Translations under genes and position numbers: made by a program
Part shown: one piece after another, positions 7,932-16,209 of the stretch
How the letters are laid out: each line of letters starts with the position of its first letter
Position numbering within the stretch: the first letter of the stretch is position 1
DNA from: Paenibacillus marchantiophytorum
GTDB lineage: Bacteria; Bacillota; Bacilli; Paenibacillales; NBRC-103111
Length of the DNA stretch: 64,000 nt
Reading direction: 5' to 3'
Assembly: GCF_014640555.1 (NCBI RefSeq)
Contig: NZ_BMHE01000012.1
Coordinates: forward strand, 90,578-154,577
Notes under the pieces: model-generated
The model's database searches: none
The model's input: only the letters and a program-made list of their open reading frames with translations
Told to the model about the DNA's origin: nothing

Positions 7932-9119
7932 TCAATTATGCTCTACGGACACAGTCGTTGACGCGAAAAATTTGGTTACGGCAAAAGAGGCCGCCCCAAG
8001 CACGGTGGAACGGTCGCTCAACTCAGAAAACGCCACGTTCAACAGCTTGCGCGGATGAGGCAGGGAGCGCTTCTCCAACAGTTGAAGCAGCGGCTTCATC
8101 AGCCATTTCTCCGCCCCGGCCAAGCGGCCGCCCAGAATGACGAACTCCGGATTGTAGCTGTTGATGATATTGACGACGCCAACACCGAGAAAGTAACCGA
8201 GACGCTCGAACAAAGCAATGATTGCGGCATCTCCAGCTTCTGCTTTTCTCAGCAGCATCTCCAGGGTAATGGAGCTCCCGAACTCTTGGCGCGCCCGCTC
8301 CAGCAGCGCATGCTCTGACGCATACAACTCCCAACAGCCTAAGCTGCCGCAGCGGCATTTGGGCCCGTCGTGCTGGATCGAGATATGTCCAATCTCTCCC
8401 GAAAACCCCGTGGCTCCGCGGTACAGCTCGCCTTTGATGATGATGCCGGCCCCAATTCCGATGCCGATGGAAACATACACCAGGTTAGCCGTTTCTCTGC
8501 CGGCACCGAACTGCTTCTCGCCCACCGCTCCGGCATTTGCTTCATTGTCAATAACGACAGGAATATGGAAGGTCTCTTCCATGTACTTCTGCAAAGGGAC
8601 GTTCTCCCACTCGAGATTCGGCGCGAACAAGAGCGTGCCGTCCTCATCGCAGATGCCTGGCACTCCGATGCCAATGCCTATAATCCCGTAGACGCTTTCC
8701 GGCGCGCCGTTGATCAGATCGCGAATTGTTGCCTTGAGCAAATCTATGACTTCTTGAGCAGACGGGTTGTCATGATTGACCCGCTTCTCACGAACGACCT
8801 TGCCGGTTAAGTCAGTGAGCACCGCAAGAATATCATGTACGCCCAGATCGACGCCAATCGCGTAACCGGCCGTACCGTTGAACAGCAGCATCATCGGCTT
8901 CCGCCCGCCGCTGGATTCACCGACACCGATTTCATCGACGAGGCTGCTCTCTATCAGTTCATTCACAAGGCTGGACACCGTTGCCTTGGTCAACCCTGTG
9001 ATCTCCGCGATCCGTGCGCGGGAGATCGGTGAGTCCGTGCGTATATGATGAAGTACGATGGATTTATTTATTTTTTTCACAAGATTCAAGTCGCCTGTTT
9101 GTTTCATGCCTGCCCCCAT
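7932..9119 (-). CDS. xylR: ROK-family repressor, XylR-like
   Basis: Residues about 10-75 form a winged HTH (SPISRARIAEITGLTKATVS). The rest is a ROK sugar-kinase-like domain with the zinc motif CRCGSLGCWE and the nucleotide-fold segments GVDLGVHDI and GIGIGAGIIIKG. It lies divergent from xylA, and a matching operator lies between them, so it is very probably the xylose repressor that leaves DNA when xylose binds. ATG 9119 is used as the longest frame; ATG 9107 (MKQTGDLNLVKK), behind GGGGGC, is an alternative. After its TGA the same frame stays open for 30 codons (see findings). Confidence 0.88.
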   Translation of the reverse strand: MGAGMKQTGDLNLVKKINKSIVLHHIRTDSPISRARIAEITGLTKATVSSLVNELIESSLVDEIGVGESSGGRKPMMLLFNGTAGYAIGVDLGVHDILAVLTDLTGKVVREKRVNHDNPSAQEVIDLLKATIRDLINGAPESVYGIIGIGIGVPGICDEDGTLLFAPNLEWENVPLQKYMEETFHIPVVIDNEANAGAVGEKQFGAGRETANLVYVSIGIGIGAGIIIKGELYRGATGFSGEIGHISIQHDGPKCRCGSLGCWELYASEHALLERARQEFGSSITLEMLLRKAEAGDAAIIALFERLGYFLGVGVVNIINSYNPEFVILGGRLAGAEKWLMKPLLQLLEKRSLPHPRKLLNVAFSELSDRSTVLGAASFAVTKFFASTTVSVEHN

Positions 9120-9202
9120 ATTGCTTCGATTGCTTGTCTTGCTTTCACTTTGCTGAATATGGAAATAAGTTTACCATGAATGCCTTTTTCTCGCACCAAC
9201 TA

Positions 9203-9227
9203 AGTTTGTTTAATGAATTTACAAACT
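9203..9227. promoter_or_regulatory. xyl operator
   Basis: AGTTTGT (9203-9209) and ACAAACT (9221-9227) form a dyad with an 11-bp centre, close to the Bacillus xyl operator half-sites. The right arm covers the -35 box of xylA, so XylR binding would block RNA polymerase. Confidence 0.8.
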
Positions 9228-9246
9228 ATTCGAATGATGCTATGAT
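9218..9246 (+). promoter_or_regulatory. xylA promoter
   Basis: TTTACA (9218-9223), a 17-bp spacer and TATGAT (9241-9246) lie about 43 bp before the xylA start. The -35 box is shared with the xyl operator. Confidence 0.75.
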
Positions 9247-9288
9247 GACTGCATAAGCATTTATCACTTACATTTGGAGGGTGAATTC

Positions 9289-10608
9289 ATGAGCTACTTT
9301 GATAACATTCAACCGATTAAGTACGAAGGCCGCACATCCAGGAATCCGCTATCTTTCAAATTTTATAATCCCGATCAAGTCGTGCTTGGTAAACCGATGC
9401 GTGAACACCTGCGTTTTGCAATCGCTTACTGGCACTCCTTTTCCGCTAATGGCTCCGATCCTTTCGGCAGCGGCACGATGGTTCGCGCTTGGGACCAATA
9501 CTCCGGCCTAGAGCTTGCCAAAGCACGTGTTGACGCTTGTTTCGAATTGCTCCACATCCTCGATGTCGACTACTTCGCGTTCCATGACCGCGATATCGCG
9601 CCTGAGGGGGATACGTTGCAAGAAACAAATCAAAATCTCGATGCGATCGTCGCTTTAATCAAAGATAAAATGACATCCAGCGGCAAAAAGCTGCTCTGGA
9701 ATACAGCTAACATGTTCACAAACCCGCGCTTCGCGCACGGTGCGGCTACTACGAATAATGCAGACGTCTTCGCTTACGCTGCTGCGCAAGTGAAAAAGGC
9801 TCTCGACCATGCCAAGGAGCTTGGCGCTGAGAACTATGTTTTCTGGGGCGGTCGCGAAGGTTACGAAACCCTGCTGAATACAGACCTCGGCCTGGAGCTC
9901 GATAACTTGGCCCGCTTCCTGCACATGGCTGTTGATTATGCCCGAGAAATCGGCTACACCGGTCAATTCCTGATCGAGCCCAAGCCCAAAGAGCCGTCCA
10001 AGCACCAATACGATTTCGATGCAGCTACGACGCTATCGTTCTTGCAGAAGTATGATTTGCTGCCTTACTTCAAATTAAACCTGGAAGCCAACCACGCCAC
10101 GCTTGCTGGGCACACGTTCGAGCATGAGCTTCGCGTAGCTCGTATCAACGGCATCCTTGGGTCCATCGATGCGAACCAAGGCGACTTGCTGCTTGGCTGG
10201 GATACCGACGAGTTCCCGACTGACTTGTACTCGACTACGCTTGCGATGTACGAAATCTTGCTCAATGAAGGCGGCATCGGCCGCGGCGGCGTGAACTTCG
10301 ACGCCAAGGTTCGCCGGACGTCCTTCGAGCCGGTTGATGTGATTTACTCTCACATCGCAGGGATGGACGCTTTTGCCCGCGGCTTGGAAGTAGCTGCCAA
10401 ATTGATTGAGGATCAGGTGTTCGACCAAATCCTCGACACGCGTTATGCTTCGTTCCAATCCGGCATTGGAGCGGATATCGTGTCCGGCAAAGCCGACTTC
10501 AAATCCCTTGAAGCCTACGCGCTTGCCCATAATGGTGCCATCGTGAACCAATCCGGTCGCTTGGAATTGATCAAAGCCACCGTGAATCAATATCTAATCA
10601 ACACCTAA
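9289..10608 (+). CDS. xylA: Xylose isomerase
   Basis: Interconverts D-xylose and D-xylulose in the cytoplasm; a class II enzyme of 439 residues with two metal sites. Visible signatures are the catalytic His in [21 protein letters not shown], the metal-site Glu/His in [11 protein letters not shown] and Asp in [11 protein letters not shown]. The start is ATG 9289 with GGAGG 8 bases upstream; the upstream extension to 9274 is rejected. No xylulokinase gene follows; a terminator does, so the kinase must lie elsewhere. Confidence 0.97.
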   Translation: MSYFDNIQPIKYEGRTSRNPLSFKFYNPDQVVLGKPMREHLRFAIAYWHSFSANGSDPFGSGTMVRAWDQYSGLELAKARVDACFELLHILDVDYFAFHDRDIAPEGDTLQETNQNLDAIVALIKDKMTSSGKKLLWNTANMFTNPRFAHGAATTNNADVFAYAAAQVKKALDHAKELGAENYVFWGGREGYETLLNTDLGLELDNLARFLHMAVDYAREIGYTGQFLIEPKPKEPSKHQYDFDAATTLSFLQKYDLLPYFKLNLEANHATLAGHTFEHELRVARINGILGSIDANQGDLLLGWDTDEFPTDLYSTTLAMYEILLNEGGIGRGGVNFDAKVRRTSFEPVDVIYSHIAGMDAFARGLEVAAKLIEDQVFDQILDTRYASFQSGIGADIVSGKADFKSLEAYALAHNGAIVNQSGRLELIKATVNQYLINT

Positions 10609-10667
10609 TCAGCAGGAACTCTGATTGGAATTCCTGAGTTCCCGAAATCCCGAGCCCCATCAATCTA

Positions 10668-10718
10668 TCGCTCCAGATACGCCAACCCCTGATTCATCGG
10701 CGTATTTGGGGCGATTTT
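10668..10718 (+). terminator. Terminator after xylA
   Basis: CGCTCCAGATACGCC pairs with GGCGTATTTGGGGCG (a few G-T pairs), followed by ATTTTCG. The T-tract is modest. Confidence 0.65.
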
Positions 10719-10752
10719 CGCATCATTTTGGCCCCTATATTAACCCGCTAGG

Positions 10753-11238
10753 TCACTCGAAACGCCCTACTGCATCATTCTCCCGAAAAAACCAGCGATT
10801 GAAGATCAGTGAAAGATGCAAAGTTACCCATGTACTCAAAAAGGTCCAATACCAACTCCAAGAATGATAATCAATCAGCTCCGTGTACGTCTCAATCACA
10901 ATTTCAAGGAGGGTAATTCCTGCTGGATAAGCCACTATGTACAGTATTCGCAGTCCTAACCTTTTGCCAGCCGGGTAGAAGATATTTAAATAAACAGCAA
11001 TCGTTGGATAAGCCATAATTTCAAAAGTAAGGCTTGTAAAGTTATGTTTAAGCTCCCTGAGCGGATAGGACAACCAACCGTTCTGAACAACAATAAGTCC
11101 CAGAATCCAGGTCAGAAACTGTTGAAATAGAAAAGCAACCTGCGCTTTACGTCGATGCCGCTTGGGCACGAGCACCAGCCCTATCAGGGAAACGCCCCAT
11201 ACAGCTACCAGGATCATTCGCTCTGCCATCAAACTCAT
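10753..11238 (-). CDS. CBO0543-like membrane protein (copy 2)
   Basis: 161 residues with about four or five membrane helices. It resembles the CBO0543 family of Bacillus and Clostridium membrane proteins of unknown role: a basic break after helix 1 (VPKRHRRKAQ), a GWLSYPLREL segment, and FEIMAYPTIAVYLNIFYP. Its ATG overlaps the TGA of the preceding gene by 4 bp (ATGA), so the two are translationally coupled. It is a diverged paralogue of that gene. Confidence 0.7.
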   Translation of the reverse strand: MSLMAERMILVAVWGVSLIGLVLVPKRHRRKAQVAFLFQQFLTWILGLIVVQNGWLSYPLRELKHNFTSLTFEIMAYPTIAVYLNIFYPAGKRLGLRILYIVAYPAGITLLEIVIETYTELIDYHSWSWYWTFLSTWVTLHLSLIFNRWFFRENDAVGRFE

Positions 11239-11729
11239 ACCGGGTTGTCTACCTTTCCTGAACTGCCTTCTTTAGAGAAAAACCAACCTTCATATTTTCT
11301 GGTTATGTTCAGAACGGCCCAAATCACCAACATGTGAAAGTAGACATTGAAATGCCTATACTCCAGCAGATTGCTGTACTTCGAAATAAGGGCACAATAC
11401 GTCCCAATGGCTATAACGAAACGCGCCTGAAACAACCATTTCAGAACGCTGCTCTTAGAATTTGGATAGTACAAGGAGAACATGGTTGATATAAAGGGAA
11501 ACAAGAGATAGTTATTCGTAAAATTACTCCCGGATGCCGCAGGAAATTCACGAATCGGATTTTCATAAAAACCCCATTCCACAAACATGACACTCAACAC
11601 CCAGGTAATTAATTGCGTGGAAAGAAATAAAAGCACTGCTTGCCTGATGCGATTCTTCGGAACTAAGATGGGCATGAGAGTCATACAGATCACCCAAGCC
11701 AAAATTAAAATAGCTCGCTCTACGGACAT
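11235..11729 (-). CDS. CBO0543-like membrane protein (copy 1)
   Basis: 164 residues with several membrane helices. It shares the layout of its downstream neighbour: VPKNRIRQA after helix 1, GFYENPIREF, and NYLLFPFISTMFSLYYP. ATG 11729 (MSVERAIL) is preferred, behind AAAGG; the frame opens at ATG 11750 without a ribosome site. Function unknown; many members of this family sit near sporulation or envelope genes, but nothing here proves that role. Confidence 0.7.
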   Translation of the reverse strand: MSVERAILILAWVICMTLMPILVPKNRIRQAVLLFLSTQLITWVLSVMFVEWGFYENPIREFPAASGSNFTNNYLLFPFISTMFSLYYPNSKSSVLKWLFQARFVIAIGTYCALISKYSNLLEYRHFNVYFHMLVIWAVLNITRKYEGWFFSKEGSSGKVDNPV

Positions 11730-11806
11730 ATCCTCAGCCTTTCTACACATTGTCCTATTATCCCAATATGCCCTTTTAACTTTTGTTTATCCCCATAAAT
11801 ATCAAA

Positions 11807-11843
11807 AAACGAGCCTCCCAGAATCGCTTCTAAGGCTCGTTTC
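11807..11843 (-). terminator. Terminator after the YiaA/B-type gene
   Basis: AAACGAGCC pairs with GGCTCGTTT; read leftwards the stem ends in GGCTCGTTTTTTGAT. Confidence 0.85.
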
Positions 11844-11857
11844 ATTTAGTATATCCC

Positions 11858-12310
11858 TTAAAGTTCTTCGACTTTATTTTCAACCAGTGGCAATAAAGGT
11901 TCATCATCATTGTTATCACGCACAGTTTTCTGCAGGACGAAAGACGACATCGTAAGGAATAGCGCCGTAACCGCATAATAACCCTTCACTGAAAGCAGCT
12001 GTTCCAAGTTAATAATCCCTATAAACATACCGAGCAGCGCCAGGGCGAAAGAACTCCAGGCCAGGAAAGTGAATGCTGCTGTATTTCTTTTGCGGTTGCC
12101 ATAGCCATCCTCCAAATTATCCCGGATGACCTTCTGCAGAACGAAGGCGGACATGGTCAGAAACAAGGCACATACGGCGAAATAGCCTTTGACACTTAGC
12201 GATTCCTCCAAGGTATAAATCCCGATGAACATAGCCAGAAATGCGCCAATGAAAGATGCCCAAGCCATGAAAGTGAACGCTGTTGTATTTCGTCTCCGAG
12301 TGTTATTCAT
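11858..12310 (-). CDS. YiaA/YiaB-family membrane protein, duplicated
   Basis: 150 residues made of two tandem copies of a two-helix unit (about 8-68 and 75-133). The copies share NTTAFTFMAWASF / NTAAFTFLAWSSF, a middle FIGIYTLEESLSVKGY / FIGIINLEQLLSVKGY and FVLQKVIRDN / FVLQKTVRDN. This is the YiaAB two-helix domain. It is predicted to have four membrane helices. The start is ATG 12310 behind GGGGGAC. Function unknown. Confidence 0.8.
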   Translation of the reverse strand: MNNTRRRNTTAFTFMAWASFIGAFLAMFIGIYTLEESLSVKGYFAVCALFLTMSAFVLQKVIRDNLEDGYGNRKRNTAAFTFLAWSSFALALLGMFIGIINLEQLLSVKGYYAVTALFLTMSSFVLQKTVRDNNDDEPLLPLVENKVEEL

Positions 12311-12473
12311 CTCAAAAGTCCCCCTGTGGTTGCTGCTGCAACGCTTTGATATCGTGCTCTTGGTCCTTATTATAGGAGAACACCCGCATCTCAGATAGTA
12401 CTATTTACCAATAGTACCTCATCCTTGCTTGCACACGACATCATAAAGAGGCTAAACTTCCGCTTAACCCCTG

Positions 12474-12926
12474 CTATTCACATATGGCAACACCATAAGC
12501 AAGATGCTCCCAGAAGACTTCCTGGATAGGGGCAATTTCGTCTTTCACACAAGCGACAAGCACAATAACTTCGGATTTTTGATTGCTGGATGCTGCAATA
12601 GCCCTTTTCTTTTGCCGAGATACATCAATGGTAAACCCAACCAGGAAACCTGTTGCAGCGCCAATTATACCCCACAGAATGGGTCCACCCGTCAGAATGA
12701 AACCATAGGATGAGCCTATGACTGCGCATGCCGTGGCCAGAGCAGCACCTAGGTCGAACAAACTCGTACCGTCTGAACCTGTGATGCTGTCAAACATCCT
12801 AAGCTTCTGAGCCCTCTGATGCAGAGGGACTGCATAGATATTCTCCTTCATAATCCCCGCCTCTTCTAGGGCAGTAATCGCCATTTCCACATAAATCGAA
12901 TGGTTGAATGAAGCGATAACATGCAT
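12474..12926 (-). CDS. Hypothetical protein with glycine-rich hydrophobic core
   Basis: 150 residues. The opening MHVIASFNHSIYVEMAITALEEAGI looks like a small alpha/beta stress-protein fold. A central glycine-rich hydrophobic stretch (about 58-100) could be one membrane hairpin, and a second soluble segment follows. It resembles general-stress proteins of the YflT/17M kind only loosely. ATG 12926 follows the upstream stop by 4 bp, with GGAGGG inside the end of that gene, so it is translationally coupled. Confidence 0.6.
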   Translation of the reverse strand: MHVIASFNHSIYVEMAITALEEAGIMKENIYAVPLHQRAQKLRMFDSITGSDGTSLFDLGAALATACAVIGSSYGFILTGGPILWGIIGAATGFLVGFTIDVSRQKKRAIAASSNQKSEVIVLVACVKDEIAPIQEVFWEHLAYGVAICE

Positions 12927-12930
12927 AATT

Positions 12931-13710
12931 TCACCCTCCTCTACGAGATGGAGATCGCGGAAATACGAATCGTTGATCTTGATACTCTGCCTTTAACAGA
13001 TTAGCCTGCTCATGATCAAATAACTTGTTGTATTCAACCGTAGTCACATAAGCATCATAGACAGCGAAAGCATAAATAGATGGCAGGAATAAGAACCAGT
13101 GCCTATTAACTTCCTTCGCTGAACGCGCTAAATCGCCCATCAGCAAATAGTGAAGGCCTTCCAGCAAATGCGACCAGTAACAAATTAAAATCCAAGTCCC
13201 CAGAACAAAGAAAGCATTCAGAATGCGATGGGTCAACAATTGCCCCATGCCTGGCATCAGCATTGACCAAACAACCGCCATCGATGGTGAGCGCTTATCC
13301 AGATAGTTGATTTCTATGATACCCATCTTAAAAGGCACGATCGGAGCATTTTCCCTCTTGGCCAGAATATATTGATGATTCAAATCAATGCTTGTCCGGT
13401 AGCTGTCATAGATGGCGAATAAATAAACAGGCGCGTAGAGCGACATCCAACGAATTTGCATCACTTCACTGGCTTGCTCAAATTGGCCTATAAACGTGTA
13501 GACCATCGCTTCATTCAGGTGCATTTGACTATTAATGAACATTTCCCACCCGATTAGAATAAAACCGCGCAAATATTTAGATAAGAGCAAATGACCGAAT
13601 CCGGGAAAAGCGGCAGACCACCAGGTGATGATGAGCGGATTGCGCAAATGGAGTTGAGTAATGCCTACTAAGCTTAGAAAAGCGATTTGACGACGTGGTT
13701 TGGGTCTCAT
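12931..13710 (-). CDS. Multi-spanning membrane protein with internal duplication
   Basis: 259 residues from ATG 13710 (MRPKPRRQIAFLSLVG), which has AAGGAAG 7 bases upstream; the longer frame to 13800 lacks a clear site. Two halves repeat the same layout: WWSAAFPGFGHLLLSKYLRG / VWSMLMPGMGQLLTHRILNA, then YLFAIYDSYRTSIDLN / YAFAVYDAYVTTVEYN. The P-G-x-G-x-L-L turn recalls TM2-type domains. Function unknown; it is coupled to the next small gene. Confidence 0.7.
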   Translation of the reverse strand: MRPKPRRQIAFLSLVGITQLHLRNPLIITWWSAAFPGFGHLLLSKYLRGFILIGWEMFINSQMHLNEAMVYTFIGQFEQASEVMQIRWMSLYAPVYLFAIYDSYRTSIDLNHQYILAKRENAPIVPFKMGIIEINYLDKRSPSMAVVWSMLMPGMGQLLTHRILNAFFVLGTWILICYWSHLLEGLHYLLMGDLARSAKEVNRHWFLFLPSIYAFAVYDAYVTTVEYNKLFDHEQANLLKAEYQDQRFVFPRSPSRRGG

Positions 13711-13887
13711 GGACAGCTTCCTTGTGAATTGATTTCCAATTGTTGTAGTATCTTCTTTCCCAAGCAAGATATACATCGATAAATTAGTTTCCCGAGACAT
13801 ACACCCAGAGCCGCCCTTTCGAATATGGTAAAAGAAAAAGTAGGCTCGGATGCAATCCTTTGCTTACGAAGAAAGCGAGGAACTCCC

Positions 13888-15177
13888 ATGCAAATTCACG
13901 TAGTCCAGAGAGGACAGACGTTGTATCGCCTTTCGCAGGTATATGGCGTATCAGCAGACGCCATCGCAGACGCCAATGAGATGACGCCCAGTCAATCACT
14001 GGTTATCGGACAGGCACTGGTTATTCCGATTGCAGGCTCGTATTATTGGGTGCAGTCCGGCGAAAGTCTCTATCTGATTGCCAACAAACTCGGACTCGAT
14101 CTACAGAACCTGGCTAAGATGAATGGCATTACCGTCTACCAGCCGCTTCCCGCCGGCTTTCGCTTGTATATCCCCCCAACTCCGCGTACACAAGCTGAGG
14201 TGAATGCTTATCTGGAACCCCGAGGCACCGATGTAGCGCCCAACTTGATTCAGTCTGCCAAGGAAGCGGCCCCTCATCTGACGTACTTAGCCCCCTTCAG
14301 CTTCCGCATCAAGCGCGATGGCACGCTGCAAGTTCCCCCATTAGATGATCTGGGTGCCATTGCCAAGCAGTATAACGTTACGTTGATGATGGTTGTAACC
14401 AACTTGGAGAATGATCAGTTCAGCGCTGAGCTGGGCCATCTCTTCCTAACGGATGAAGCCATCCAAAACCGTCTGCTCCAGACGATCCAAACGACGGCAA
14501 GGCAATATGGCTTCAGGGATATCCACTTTGATATCGAGCATCTGTATCCCGATGACCGCGATGCCTATACCCGGTTCCTGCGCAAAGCAGCGGATCAGAT
14601 TCATCAACAAGGCTACCTGATGTCCACCGCCCTCGCGCCCAAGACCAGTGCTGCGCAAGCCGGCGAGTGGTACTCTGCTCACGATTACAGAGCGCATGGT
14701 CAGATTGCCGACTTCGTCGTCATTATGACCTATGAATGGGGCTACAGCGGCGGCCCGCCAATGGCCGTATCGCCGATTGGCCCCGTCCGCAAAGTGCTCG
14801 AATACGCGATTAGCGAAATGCCCGCTTCCAAAATCATGATGGGTCAAAATCTGTATGGCTACGACTGGACACTGCCCTTCGTCAAAGGCGGCGAATTCGC
14901 CAAAGCTGTCTCGCCACAGGCAGCTATCCAGCTTGCTCGCAGATTCAACTCGCAGATCTTGTATGATCACAAGGCACAAGCGCCCCATTTCAACTACTGG
15001 GATGATAATGGCAAAGAGCACACTGTCTGGTTCGAAGATGCCCGCTCCATACAAGCCAAATTCCGTTTACTTAAAGAGCTTGGCTTGCGCGGCATCAGCT
15101 ATTGGAAGCTCGGTCTTAAATTCCCGCAGAACTGGCTGCTGCTGGAAGATCATTTCAATGTCGTGAAACGCGCATGA
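13888..15177 (+). CDS. Spore-germination-type LysM/GH18 cortex-fragment hydrolase (YaaH/SleL-like)
   Basis: 429 residues with no signal peptide, as in YaaH/SleL, which act in the spore coat on cortical peptidoglycan fragments during germination. Two LysM repeats (about 1-48, HVVQRGQTLYRLSQVYGV; 50-97, YWVQSGESLYLIANKLGL) precede a GH18 domain (about 115-429). The GH18 signature is IHFDIEHL with the Glu acid/base; MTYEWGYSGGPP and the late GISYWKLGLKFPQNW are also typical. The start is ATG 13888 behind AGGAAC; the 13825 extension is rejected. Confidence 0.88.
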   Translation: MQIHVVQRGQTLYRLSQVYGVSADAIADANEMTPSQSLVIGQALVIPIAGSYYWVQSGESLYLIANKLGLDLQNLAKMNGITVYQPLPAGFRLYIPPTPRTQAEVNAYLEPRGTDVAPNLIQSAKEAAPHLTYLAPFSFRIKRDGTLQVPPLDDLGAIAKQYNVTLMMVVTNLENDQFSAELGHLFLTDEAIQNRLLQTIQTTARQYGFRDIHFDIEHLYPDDRDAYTRFLRKAADQIHQQGYLMSTALAPKTSAAQAGEWYSAHDYRAHGQIADFVVIMTYEWGYSGGPPMAVSPIGPVRKVLEYAISEMPASKIMMGQNLYGYDWTLPFVKGGEFAKAVSPQAAIQLARRFNSQILYDHKAQAPHFNYWDDNGKEHTVWFEDARSIQAKFRLLKELGLRGISYWKLGLKFPQNWLLLEDHFNVVKRA

Positions 15178-15229
15178 GAAAAGCCCAGCCTACGGCTAGG
15201 TCATCCAGTCCATGCACCTTGAGGCAAAC

Positions 15230-15730
15230 CCAAGCCCCCTAACGAACTCAACACCCTTTATTCGGTCAAAATCGCTCATTCTGAAATTCGAATGAATCCC
15301 TGATGCCCTATTTCAAGCAAATGATCACCTTTCCGCCTAAAATTTGCACGATAGCGTTAATCCAGTTCATTATATCGCCAAAGTAGCCATTTTCCGGTCT
15401 ATAAGCATCCTACAGTTCATTAGATGTTTTCAGCAATATAGCGGATCCTAGTCCTCTTTGGACTGTGCAATGACAGAGAGCGTCGTGTGAAAAGGAACTA
15501 TGATCCGCTAAACGGAGGGAACTGGGGTAAACGCAGCATGAAAGAGAACTGAGATACGCAATTTAAGTGGAACCTGCTAATTCCAACCGGGAAATGGTGA
15601 AATAGAGGATCATAGTTCCTTTTGAAGCGGAATATAGCGGTTTTCAGAATTATAGCGCACTGTAGTTCCCTCAAACTCGCTATCCTGACACATTTCACTA
15701 TTATCGCGGCTTAACGTTCCCTTAGCTCCG
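15230..15730. repeat. Intergenic region of degenerate short repeats
   Basis: This part of a 1.03-kb gap has no plausible gene. It is built from recurring short words: CAGTTCATTA at 15363 and 15413, ATAGCGGATCC/ATAGCGCAC at 15438 and 15652, and TTTTCAG before ATAGCG. A perfect 16-bp inverted repeat, AAAAGGAACTATGATC (15490-15505) and GATCATAGTTCCTTTT (15608-15623), spans 134 bp. No clean unit length is seen, unlike the three 113/114-bp arrays. Confidence 0.55.
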
Positions 15731-15792
15731 CGCGATAGCTAGGCTAGAGGATCTCATTCTGGCATCGAATTACTCCATCGTGCTGGGATGGC

Positions 15793-16200
15793 CTACAACC
15801 CAATCCTGGCAACTGGCGTCAATCTCCAACATTGAAATTCTGGGCAAGCTTCACCCACCCCAATCATCGACATGTCTCTTAAACCTTCGTCGTTTGTCAA
15901 GATGCCCTGTCTATGGTTGACTTGACATACGTCCTCAGACAAGCCCCGGCTCCACTCTTCCGCTTCTCCGCATGAATACGTCGTGCAGAAAACGTCCCTA
16001 CACAGATAGGGCACCACCTTAAGATCGTGGCACCCTTCACATGCGAGCAGCTTGAACCCTTAATTCGGGTCTCCACAATCTCGAAATTTTTGGATTTCTT
16101 TCAGCACTATGGGACGTATCTTTTTGCCATGCTTGCTTATAAAGGCTTGCCATTGCCGATTCTCATCAAAGAAAAGTCGGTGTAAGATGTCCTGTTTCCC
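15793..16200 (-). pseudogene. IS91-type transposase remnant (N-terminal zinc-binding part)
   Basis: Read leftwards from about 16200, one frame gives KQDILHRLFFDENRQWQAF, IRPIVLKEIQKFRDCGDPN, an in-frame TAA (16060-16062), then GFKLLACEGCHDLKVVPYLC, RDVFCTTYSCGEAEEWSRGL and SEDVCQVNHRQGILTNDEGL. These are the zinc-binding N-terminus and following HRH-type region of IS91/IS801 transposases. Similarity stops soon after and the catalytic core is missing. It lies immediately downstream of the chemoreceptor gene. Confidence 0.75.
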
Positions 16201-16209
16201 TTATACTTT

